A stretch of DNA of 5,247 nt from contig JALQTL010000006.1 in assembly GCA_023260935.1 (NCBI GenBank), positions 1 through 5,247 of the forward strand, given 5' to 3'. The translations under genes and the position numbers were made by a program. Every line of letters begins with the position of its first letter. Position 1 is the first letter of the stretch. Positions 1-5,247 of this stretch are shown here, in pieces. The DNA comes from Paracoccaceae bacterium (GTDB taxonomy: Bacteria > Pseudomonadota > Alphaproteobacteria > Rhodobacterales > Rhodobacteraceae). A model generated the notes under the pieces. It saw nothing but the letters and a program-made list of their open reading frames with translations, made no database searches and was not told where the DNA came from.

Positions 1-755
1 TAGGCCAGCCCGTGATCGGCTGCCGCACTTTCGCGCGGGTCTTCCTGTGACCTGTCTCGCAGCTCTGCCACATCGGGCCGGCGAAACAGCGCATTGGTAT
101 CAAAGGACATCTTGGCATCCAGCGCCACCAGATCGCCCGACCCGGTTATGACCAGCGGGTTGATCTCCACCATCACCGCATCAAGGTCACGATAGGCGCG
201 ATAGCAGGCCCGCAGGATCGTGACCATCTGGGCGATCTGCCCGGCCTTCAGCCCCAGCGAAAAGGCAAGCTCGCGTGCCTGATAATCGGCCAGGCCCACG
301 GCCGGGTCGATGGTCATCCGGCGCAGCGTTTCGGGCGCGCTTTGCGCAAGATCCTCGATATCCATCCCGCCATTGGCCGAGGCCACGATCATGATCCGCT
401 CGGATTTGCGGTCCAGCACGAAGCCAAGGTAGATTTCCTGTCGAATATCGCTCGCCCCCTCCACCCATAGCCGGTAAACGCCCTTGCCGGCGGCATCGGT
501 CTGCTTTGTGACAAGCTGCCGGCCGAAAAGGCTGGCCGCGAAATCCTGCACCTCATCCACCGTTCGGCACAGCTTTACCCCGCCGGCCGCCCCGCGCCCC
601 CCGGCATGCACCTGTGCTTTCACTACCCAGGCGCTGCCGCCCAACTCGCGCGCCCGGTAGGCTGCCTGCTCGGGCGAATAGGCCAGCCCCCCGCGCGGCA
701 CCGGCACGCCGAACCGCGACAGGATTTCCTTGGCCTGATATTCGTGAATGTCCAT
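1..755 (-). CDS. mtkA: Malate-CoA ligase (malate thiokinase) beta subunit, C-terminus outside window
   Basis: This is the ATP-grasp subunit of the enzyme that makes malyl-CoA from malate, CoA and ATP in the cytoplasm; it works with MtkB. The window holds the first 251 codons of about 390 usual for the family, and the frame stays open to the left edge. It begins MDIHEYQAKEIL, as SucC and MtkA proteins do. Residues expected for nucleotide binding by comparison with E. coli SucC are present: K46, G53-R54-G55, E99 and E107. The Mg ligands N199 (in EINPLV) and D213 (in ALDAKMSFD) are also at matching positions. The stretches YLGFVLDRKSER, GGMDIE and MSFDTNALFRR resemble Methylobacterium MtkA more than SucC, from memory. 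The malyl-CoA lyase gene directly upstream supports malate rather than succinate as substrate. The start at 755 has a GAGAGG ribosome site 5 nt upstream. Oddity: residue 56, a Lys in the usual GGRGKAGG loop, is Ala. SucC of the TCA cycle is the main alternative. Confidence 0.9.
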   Translation of the reverse strand, partial: MDIHEYQAKEILSRFGVPVPRGGLAYSPEQAAYRARELGGSAWVVKAQVHAGGRGAAGGVKLCRTVDEVQDFAASLFGRQLVTKQTDAAGKGVYRLWVEGASDIRQEIYLGFVLDRKSERIMIVASANGGMDIEDLAQSAPETLRRMTIDPAVGLADYQARELAFSLGLKAGQIAQMVTILRACYRAYRDLDAVMVEINPLVITGSGDLVALDAKMSFDTNALFRRPDVAELRDRSQEDPRESAAADHGLA

Positions 756-803
756 CCTTGCCTCTCCCTCGCAGCCGATGCCGCTTCATCTGTTCAAGAA
801 TAT

Positions 804-829
804 CCCGGGGTCAGCGGCACAGCCCCGGG
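804..829 (-). other. GC-rich hairpin in the mcl-mtkA spacer
   Basis: Perfect 7-bp arms (804-810 and 823-829, CCCGGGG/CCCCGGG) flank a 12-nt loop in the 101-nt gap between the mcl stop and the mtkA start. On the transcribed minus strand it is followed by AUAUUCUUGAAC, not by a clean U-run, so it is not a convincing intrinsic terminator. It could act as an RNA-processing or stability element that sets the mtkA level relative to mcl, but that is inference. The stem is short and lies in GC-rich DNA, so chance is possible. Confidence 0.3.
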
Positions 830-856
830 GGCCAGCCTCCCCGTGCTTCCGCCCGC

Positions 857-1798
857 TTACCCCCTGGCCTCGATCGCGTCGGCCAGAACCAGAATGTTGT
901 TTGCCATCTTCTCGCTGGCCGCATCGATCATCCGGCCGTCAAGGCTGGCCGCACCCTTTCCCATGGCCTCGGCCTTGCGCAGTTCCTCGATGATCCGGCG
1001 CGCCTTCGTCACTTCTGCCTCGGGCGGGCTGAACACCTCGTTGGCCATGGCGATCTGGCTGGGGTGGATGGCCCATTTGCCCTCGCATCCCAGGGCCGCC
1101 GCACGGCGTGCGCCCTCCTTGTACCCCTCGGGGTCGCTGAAATCGCCAAAGGGCCCGTCCAGCGCCCGCAGCCCATAGGCGCGGCAAGCGGTTACCATGC
1201 GGCTGATCGCGGCATGCCATTGATCGCCCGGGTAGTGCGGGTTCAGCCCTCCGATATTCGTGGTGCGCGCGCGCATGCTGGCGGCGAAATCCGCCACGCC
1301 GAAATGCAGCGCCTCCAACCGCCCGCCGGATTGGGCAATCGCTTCCAGATTGGCCATCCCCAGCGCGGTTTCGATCAAGGCCTCGATCCCCACCCGGGTG
1401 GTCAGACCGCACCCCTGTTCGATCTGGTTCACCAGTGCCTCGACCATGTAAAGATCCCCCGGCACGCCCACTTTCGGCACCAGAAGCATATCAACGCGGT
1501 CGCCGGCCTGTTCCATGATGTCAACGACATCGCGGTACATGTAATGGGTATCCAGCCCGTTGATCCGCACGCTGACCGTCTTGCCCAGACCGCGCCAGTC
1601 GATGTCGTTCAGCGCTTCGACTGCGTTCTTGCGGGCCTGTGGCTTGTCGCCCGGGGCCACCGCATCCTCCAGATCCAGAAACACCACATCGGCGTCGCTC
1701 TCGGCTGCCTTGGTGATCATCGTGGGGTTTGACGCCGGCACGGCAAGGGTGGAACGCTGCAGGCGTGCGCGCCGCAGCGGGAAGAGGGTATGGCTCAT
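857..1798 (-). CDS. mcl: Malyl-CoA lyase (L-malyl-CoA/beta-methylmalyl-CoA lyase, CitE-like family)
   Basis: This TIM-barrel lyase reversibly splits malyl-CoA into acetyl-CoA and glyoxylate. The product is 313 residues; related enzymes have about 318-325. The family signatures run in order: DVVFLDLEDAVAPGDK (37-52), VSVRINGLDTHYMYRDVVD (75-93), LVPKVGVPGD (106-115), IEALIETALGMAN (138-150), FGVADFAAS (167-175), DGPFGDFSDPEGY (214-226) and GKWAIHPSQIAMANEVF (240-256). By analogy with known structures, R78 should bind substrate, E143 and D170 the Mg2+ ion, and D292 in the C-terminal lid should be the catalytic Asp. The start at 1798 (MSHTLF) is chosen because family homology begins there and AGGA lies 8 nt upstream; the frame is open 50 codons further but that part is unlike the family. 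The gene begins 19 nt after the sgaA stop, so the two are surely co-transcribed. The sequence looks closer to Methylobacterium MclA than to Rhodobacter Mcl1. About 9 residues are missing from a loop near 185-195 compared with Mcl1. Confidence 0.93.
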   Translation of the reverse strand: MSHTLFPLRRARLQRSTLAVPASNPTMITKAAESDADVVFLDLEDAVAPGDKPQARKNAVEALNDIDWRGLGKTVSVRINGLDTHYMYRDVVDIMEQAGDRVDMLLVPKVGVPGDLYMVEALVNQIEQGCGLTTRVGIEALIETALGMANLEAIAQSGGRLEALHFGVADFAASMRARTTNIGGLNPHYPGDQWHAAISRMVTACRAYGLRALDGPFGDFSDPEGYKEGARRAAALGCEGKWAIHPSQIAMANEVFSPPEAEVTKARRIIEELRKAEAMGKGAASLDGRMIDAASEKMANNILVLADAIEARG

Positions 1799-1817
1799 GG
1801 CTTTTGTCCTGATGCGG

Positions 1818-3020
1818 TTACTCGGCGGCAATCCGCAACTCTGCGGTCCGGGTGCGGGTGGCGGCGTAATGGCGCTGCGCCGCCGCGATGCCGGAACCGT
1901 AGTCGATCCGCGCCCCGGCCTCGGCCAGCGCCATCTCGGCCACGGCAAGGGCGGTCAGGCACATTCCCTCGTTCATGTCGCCCAGATGCCCAATGCGGAA
2001 AACCTTGCCCGACAAGCGGGCCAGTCCGGCCCCGAAGGCGGTGTTGTAGCGGTCATAGCCGATGCGGATCACCTCACGCGCATCCACGTCAGGATGCACC
2101 CGGATCGCCGTCACGGTGTCCGAGTAAAGCGAGCGGTGTTCGGCCACCAGATCCATGCCCCAGGCGGCAACCGCCTTGCGCACGCCTTCGGCCAGCCTGC
2201 GATGGCGGGCATGAACGGCATCAAGCCCTTCGTCCAGCAGCCGGTCCAGCCCCGCGCGCAGGCCGTGCAGCAGCGGCACCGGCGGCGTGTAGGGAAAATA
2301 GCCTTCGGCGTTCAGCTTCAGCATGTCGTCGAATTCGAAATAGGCCCGGCGCATCGTTGCGGTGCGGGAAGCCAGCAGGGCCTTGGGCGATACCGCCAGC
2401 ACCCCCAGGCCCGCCGGGCACATCAGCCCTTTCTGGCTGCCCGCAATGGCCACATCCACGCCCCAGTCATCCATGCGGAAATCGATCGACCCGATCGAGG
2501 AGACGCCATCCACGAACAGCATCGCGTCATGGAAGCATTCGTCAATTGCGCGGCGCACGGCGCGGATGTCGCTGGTCACGCCGGTGGCGGTTTCGTTATG
2601 GGTCACGAAAACCGCCCGGATCTCTCCCTTCCGGTCGGCCCCAAGACGCCGGGCGAATTCATTGGCCGGGCAGCCGGCGCCCCAAGCCACATCCACGATA
2701 TCCACCACCAGCCCCAGCCGTTCGGCCATCTGTGCCCAAAGGGTCGAGAATTGCCCGTGCCGCGCGATCAGCACCCGGTCCCCGGGGGAAAGCGTGTTGG
2801 TGATCGCGGCTTCCCAAGCGGCCGTGCCCGATCCGGGGAACAGCATCACCTCGCCCGCCTTCGTGCGAAACACCTGCTTGAGATCGGCGAAAAGGCCCAG
2901 CGTCAGCTCCGGGAAATCGGGCGCGCGGTGATCCTGCATCGTCACATTCATCGCCCGGCGCACGGCTTCGGGAACATTGGTGGGTCCGGGGATGTAAAGG
3001 TGGTGAATGCCGGTCTTCAT
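1818..3020 (-). CDS. sgaA: Serine-glyoxylate aminotransferase
   Basis: This PLP-dependent fold-type I aminotransferase (class V) moves the amino group of serine to glyoxylate, giving hydroxypyruvate and glycine. It recycles the glyoxylate released by the next gene's product, Mcl. The 400-residue length matches methylotroph SgaA (about 402-405). The N-terminus HHLYIPGPTNVPEAVRRAM (6-24) is typical. GSGTAAWEAAITNTL (63-77) binds the cofactor phosphate, THNETATGV (140-148) and LFVDGVSSIGS (168-178, with D171 for the pyridine nitrogen) are characteristic, and K197 in GSQKGLMCPAGL is the Schiff-base lysine. YTPPVPLLHGLRAGL (244-258) and R342 in GKVFRIGHLGDMN fit substrate carboxylate binding. The start at 3020 is set by a strong GGGAGG site; a second in-frame ATG 15 nt upstream (3035) overlaps that site and is unlikely. 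This is the first gene of the operon and faces the divergent regulator. Alanine-glyoxylate aminotransferase is the main alternative; context favours SGA. Confidence 0.93.
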   Translation of the reverse strand: MKTGIHHLYIPGPTNVPEAVRRAMNVTMQDHRAPDFPELTLGLFADLKQVFRTKAGEVMLFPGSGTAAWEAAITNTLSPGDRVLIARHGQFSTLWAQMAERLGLVVDIVDVAWGAGCPANEFARRLGADRKGEIRAVFVTHNETATGVTSDIRAVRRAIDECFHDAMLFVDGVSSIGSIDFRMDDWGVDVAIAGSQKGLMCPAGLGVLAVSPKALLASRTATMRRAYFEFDDMLKLNAEGYFPYTPPVPLLHGLRAGLDRLLDEGLDAVHARHRRLAEGVRKAVAAWGMDLVAEHRSLYSDTVTAIRVHPDVDAREVIRIGYDRYNTAFGAGLARLSGKVFRIGHLGDMNEGMCLTALAVAEMALAEAGARIDYGSGIAAAQRHYAATRTRTAELRIAAE

Positions 3021-3027
3021 CTGCGTG

Positions 3028-3033
3028 CCTCCC
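3028..3033 (-). promoter_or_regulatory. Ribosome binding site of sgaA
   Basis: On the minus strand this reads GGGAGG, 7 nt before the ATG at 3020. It is close to the ideal Shine-Dalgarno sequence and spacing, and it excludes the upstream in-frame ATG at 3035 as the start. Confidence 0.8.
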
Positions 3034-3094
3034 ATGTGGTCTGGAACACCGATGCCACCCTCGACCGGATATGCAAAATGAAAGCGGGTTCTGC

Positions 3095-3158
3095 TGTGAA
3101 TGCGAGAATTTACAGATCGGAAAAAATGTAATATTGTAAATCCTACAAAGCTGTGAAT
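3095..3158. promoter_or_regulatory. Candidate operator array of TGTRAAT repeats between sgaA and the regulator
   Basis: The AT-rich core of the divergent intergenic region holds TGTGAAT at 3095-3101, its inverted form ATTTACA at 3108-3114, TGTAATA at 3127-3133, TGTAAAT at 3135-3141 and TGTGAAT again at 3152-3158. The first two form a dyad with 7-bp arms (one mismatch) around a 6-nt centre. The words at 3134-3141 (ATTGTAAA core) resemble the TTTGCAAA element that I recall for RamB/PccR-type regulators. A further TGCAAAA lies at 3072-3078. The repeats overlap the predicted regulator promoter, as expected for autoregulation. The repeats are seen in the sequence; their role as operators is inferred. 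Confidence 0.45.
3109..3137 (+). promoter_or_regulatory. Predicted sigma-70-type promoter of the ScfR-like regulator gene
   Basis: TTTACA (3109-3114, 5 of 6 matches to TTGACA) and TATTGT (3132-3137, 4 of 6 matches to TATAAT) are separated by exactly 17 nt. Transcription would begin near 3144, about 27 nt before the ATG at 3171 and only about 9 nt before the GTG at 3153, which favours the later start. Both hexamers overlap TGTRAAT-like repeats. No equally good promoter is visible for sgaA on the minus strand; TTCACA (3095-3100, minus) has no convincing -10 at the right distance, which may mean that it needs an activator. Confidence 0.4.
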
Positions 3159-3170
3159 GTGTGCGAGGGT

Positions 3171-4622
3171 ATGCAGAAAACCTTTATCGGGCCGCATTTG
3201 CGGCGCCTTCGGCTGGAACGCGGCGAAACCCAAGGCCAGATGGCGCGCGCCCTTGGGATCAGCCCTTCCTATGTCAACCTGCTGGAAAACAACGAACGGT
3301 CCGTTTCCGTCACGGTGCTGCTGCGGCTGTTCGAAGCCTATGGCGTAGACTGGCGCGAGATTGCCGAAGATGACGGTTCGGCCCTGCTGGCCGATCTGCG
3401 TGCCGCCCTGCAAGACCCGCTCTTGGCCGATGCCCGCCCCGATCTGCCCCAGCTTCGCGCCGCGCTGGTGCATGCGCCGGGGCTGGCGCAGGCCTTCCTG
3501 ACCCTGCACCGCGCCTATCAGGCCACCACAGACCAGCTTCTCAGCCTGTCGCAGGCAGGGTCGGAACTGGGGGCAGGCGGCGGGGCGGTTGGGGCGGCCG
3601 GGGGCGACCAGGCGGCACTTGCCCCCGCCACCTCGCCCGAAGCGGCGGTGCATGATGTCTTTCGCCGCAACCGCAACCATTTCCGTGATCTGGAAGAGGC
3701 CGCCGAAGGCTTCTGGTCCGGCCAGAGCGTTCCACCCGACGAAATTTATGTCATGCTGAAGCGGCGCTTGCGGGAAAGGGTGGGGGTGCAGGTCCGGCTT
3801 GTGCATGTGGAAGACCTGCCCGGCACCTTGCGCCAGTATGACGAGACGCGCGGCGAAATCCTGTTGTCCGAAGCGCTGGATCACACCAATCGCGTGTTTC
3901 AGCTTGTGCATATGGCCGGGCTTCTGGAACAGCGCGATCTTCTGGACCGGCTGATCCAGCGCTCTGGCATCACCGAGGCGCGGGGGGTGGCGCGGCTGCG
4001 CGTGGAACTGGCCAATTATTTCGCCGCCGCGGTGCTGATGCCCTATGACGCCTTCCTGTCAGCGGTAAAGGCCACCAAATACGATCTTGACCTGATCGCC
4101 ACCCGCTTCGGCGTCAGCTATGAACAGGCCTGCCACCGCGCGACCACGCTGCAACGCGAAGGGGCGCAGGGCGTGCCCTTCTTCTTTCTGCGCATCGACA
4201 AGGGGGGCAATGTCACCAAGCGGTTCAACGCCACCGGCTTTCACCTTGCCGAATACGGCGGTGCCTGCCCCCGGCTGGAAGTGCACACATGTTTTCGCAT
4301 GCCGGGGCGGATTGTCCCGCAATTCGTTGAAATGCCCGACAGATCACAGTTCTTCGTCTTTTCGCGCACGGTCGACAGGCCGACATGGGCCCGCCATGCG
4401 CAAGACAACCGCCTTGCGGTGGCCATGGGCTGCGCCATCGATCACCTGCCCGGTATCGGCTATGCTGAATCCTTTGCCATGGGGCAGGCCCTGTTCACCC
4501 CTATTGGCATCAACTGCCGGATCTGCCCGCGTGCCAACTGTGACCAGCGCGCCCATCATGCCGCCATCATCACCCGACCGGTGGATGAACACCGCCGGGG
4601 CGCCACGCGCTATGATGTGTGA
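3171..4622 (+). CDS. XRE-family transcriptional regulator of the short-chain fatty acyl-CoA (ScfR; RamB/PccR-like) type
   Basis: This is a cytoplasmic DNA-binding regulator of 483 residues from ATG 3171. Residues about 8-60 form an XRE/Cro helix-turn-helix, with the recognition region GISPSYVNLLENNERSVSV (29-47). A Gly/Ala-rich linker follows (about 127-159). Residues about 180-310 look like the ImmA/IrrE (M78) domain, but the zinc-protease motif HExxH is degenerate: H247 remains while the Glu is M248 and the second His is L251, so it should not be a protease. The C-terminus (about 360-475) is DUF2083-like and ends with GINCRICPRANCDQRA, containing C449, C452 and C457. Family members RamB and PccR control acetate or propionyl-CoA genes and are thought to sense acyl-CoA. 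Its divergent position next to sgaA-mcl-mtkA suggests that it controls them. The start is uncertain: GTG 3153 and GTG 3159 are in frame. Family homology (MQKTFIGPHLRRLR) favours 3171, although its GAGGG is only 1 nt away. Confidence 0.9.
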   Translation: MQKTFIGPHLRRLRLERGETQGQMARALGISPSYVNLLENNERSVSVTVLLRLFEAYGVDWREIAEDDGSALLADLRAALQDPLLADARPDLPQLRAALVHAPGLAQAFLTLHRAYQATTDQLLSLSQAGSELGAGGGAVGAAGGDQAALAPATSPEAAVHDVFRRNRNHFRDLEEAAEGFWSGQSVPPDEIYVMLKRRLRERVGVQVRLVHVEDLPGTLRQYDETRGEILLSEALDHTNRVFQLVHMAGLLEQRDLLDRLIQRSGITEARGVARLRVELANYFAAAVLMPYDAFLSAVKATKYDLDLIATRFGVSYEQACHRATTLQREGAQGVPFFFLRIDKGGNVTKRFNATGFHLAEYGGACPRLEVHTCFRMPGRIVPQFVEMPDRSQFFVFSRTVDRPTWARHAQDNRLAVAMGCAIDHLPGIGYAESFAMGQALFTPIGINCRICPRANCDQRAHHAAIITRPVDEHRRGATRYDV

Positions 4623-4683
4623 TTTCGCACAGAGGCGGTTAGGTTTCGCGCCTTATCATCGGTCATTGCAGGGCTACATTCGT

Positions 4684-4708
4684 GCCAAGGCCCATCTTCG
4701 GGCCAAGG
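4684..4708 (+). repeat. GCCAAGG direct repeat and small hairpin before the glyoxalase-family gene
   Basis: GCCAAGG occurs at 4684-4690 and 4702-4708, 18 nt apart. Between them GGCCC (4689-4693) can pair with GGGCC (4700-4704) around a 6-nt loop. The second copy runs into the ribosome binding site. The hairpin could slightly affect translation, but it is short and may be chance in GC-rich DNA. Confidence 0.3.
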
Positions 4709-4711
4709 AGG
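4705..4711 (+). promoter_or_regulatory. Ribosome binding site of the glyoxalase-family gene
   Basis: AAGGAGG lies 7 nt before the ATG at 4719, a near-ideal site that fixes the start codon. Confidence 0.8.
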
Positions 4712-4718
4712 GCAAAGC

Positions 4719-5247
4719 ATGACCACCATTCCCGGCATCCACCACATCACCGCCATCAGCGGGCCGGCGCAGGCCAACGTGGACTTCTATACCGGCGTCT
4801 TGAAGCAGCGGCTGGTGAAAAAGACCGTCAACTTCGACGATCCCGGCACCTATCACCTTTATTACGGCGATCAGGCCGGTAGCCCCGGCACGATCCTGAC
4901 CTTCTTTCCCTTTGCAGATGCTGGCCCCGGCCGGGCCGGTCCGGGCATGGCCAGCGCCTATGCCTATGCCATTCCGCAAGACCGTTTCGACAGCCTGACA
5001 GACCAGCTTGCCATCGACGGGCTGGTACAGGCGGGGGCAGGCGAACGCTTTGGCGCGCGCGTGGTCACGCTGCGTGACCCGGACGGGGCGCCCGTGGAGC
5101 TGGTCGAGGCGCAAGACGCGCAAGACAACCACGGCTTCCATTCGGTGACCCTGTGGGAACGTGACCCGGAACCGACCCTGCGGCTGTTGACCGATGTGTT
5201 CGGCTATCGCCACATCGGGCAAGAAAGCGACGCCGGGTTTGATCGTC
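4719..5247 (+). CDS. Ring-cleaving dioxygenase / glyoxalase (VOC) family protein, MhqO-like, C-terminus outside window
   Basis: The window contains the first 176 codons of a protein that is usually about 310 residues with two vicinal-oxygen-chelate modules. The N-terminus GIHHITAISG (6-15) and the run LVKKTVNFDDPGTYHLYYGD (32-51) followed by GSPGTILTFFPF (54-65) are hallmarks of this family. The first module closes at RDPDGAPVELVEA (119-131) and the second opens at HGFHSVTLWERD (138-149). Candidate metal ligands are H8 or H9, E127 and H141. Members are annotated as ring-cleaving or hydroquinone-specific dioxygenases and often belong to quinone or electrophile stress responses; the substrate here cannot be told. 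The gene starts 96 nt after the regulator stop, on the same strand. TATCAT at 4654-4659 could be its own -10 box but has no clear -35. Whether it is co-transcribed with the regulator is open. Within the usually conserved GLRLVKK stretch it has KQ in place of GL (29-30). Confidence 0.85.
   Translation, partial: MTTIPGIHHITAISGPAQANVDFYTGVLKQRLVKKTVNFDDPGTYHLYYGDQAGSPGTILTFFPFADAGPGRAGPGMASAYAYAIPQDRFDSLTDQLAIDGLVQAGAGERFGARVVTLRDPDGAPVELVEAQDAQDNHGFHSVTLWERDPEPTLRLLTDVFGYRHIGQESDAGFDR

Noticed and set aside
804..829. Intrinsic terminator after mcl
   Set aside because: The stem is only 7 bp with a 12-nt loop, and no U-tract follows on the minus strand. It also lies inside an apparent operon, so it is listed only as a hairpin.
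614..1732. 372-codon plus-strand open frame over mtkA and mcl
   Set aside because: It is the reverse complement of conserved coding sequence, is low in complexity, and its start falls inside the mtkA gene.
1799..1948. 50-codon N-terminal extension of malyl-CoA lyase
   Set aside because: It overlaps the end of sgaA in another frame and is Pro/Arg-rich without family similarity. MSHTLF at 1798 matches the normal N-terminus.
1560..3131. 523-codon plus-strand open frame over sgaA and mcl
   Set aside because: It is antisense to two clear enzymes, its His/Arg/Gly-rich product is unlike known families, and it has no credible ribosome site. It is a high-GC shadow.
3551..3645. Gly/Ala-rich stretch in the regulator as a frameshift or insertion
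   Set aside because: The reading frame and family similarity continue on both sides. The stretch fits a flexible linker between the DNA-binding and M78-like domains.
3021..3911. Open minus-strand extension of the sgaA frame of about 297 extra codons
   Set aside because: It is antisense to the regulator gene, has no aminotransferase similarity, and the strong GGGAGG site fixes the sgaA start at 3020. High GC leaves such frames open by chance.
4120..4722. 200-codon plus-strand frame bridging the regulator and the glyoxalase-family gene
   Set aside because: It is out of frame with the strongly conserved regulator C-terminus and has Pro/Ser/Arg-rich shadow composition.
4674..5222. 182-codon minus-strand frame opposite the glyoxalase-family gene
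   Set aside because: The plus strand encodes clear VOC-family motifs with an ideal ribosome site; the minus frame is its antisense shadow.

Overview
This is a high-GC alphaproteobacterial window. The protein sequences (by memory comparison only) point to a Rhodobacteraceae-type organism that carries serine-cycle genes. It contains five protein genes and no RNA genes, CRISPR arrays or mobile elements that I can see. No gene-free stretch exceeds about 150 bases.

The left part (1-3020) is one tight operon on the minus strand, read right to left: serine-glyoxylate aminotransferase (sgaA), a malyl-CoA lyase of the methylotroph type (mcl), and the beta subunit of malate-CoA ligase (mtkA, cut by the left edge). 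These three enzymes work in consecutive steps. Malate is activated to malyl-CoA, malyl-CoA is split into acetyl-CoA and glyoxylate, and glyoxylate is transaminated with serine to give glycine and hydroxypyruvate. This is the glyoxylate-forming and glyoxylate-using part of the serine cycle for C1 assimilation. The alpha subunit (mtkB) would be expected just past the left edge.

A divergent promoter region of about 150 bp (3021-3170) separates the operon from a plus-strand regulator. The regulator belongs to the RamB/PccR-type ScfR family: an N-terminal XRE helix-turn-helix, a degenerate ImmA/IrrE (M78) domain and a C-terminal Cys-rich DUF2083-type region. Known members sense short acyl-CoAs. 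The intergenic region is AT-rich and carries several TGTRAAT-like repeats in both orientations, some of which overlap the regulator's own predicted promoter. I infer that the regulator controls both itself and the sgaA-mcl-mtkA operon, possibly by sensing acetyl-CoA, the product of Mcl. This is the most interesting hypothesis in the window.

The right part (4719-5247) is the start of a plus-strand glyoxalase/VOC-fold gene of the ring-cleaving dioxygenase (MhqO-like) family, cut by the right edge. Its link to the serine-cycle genes is unclear.
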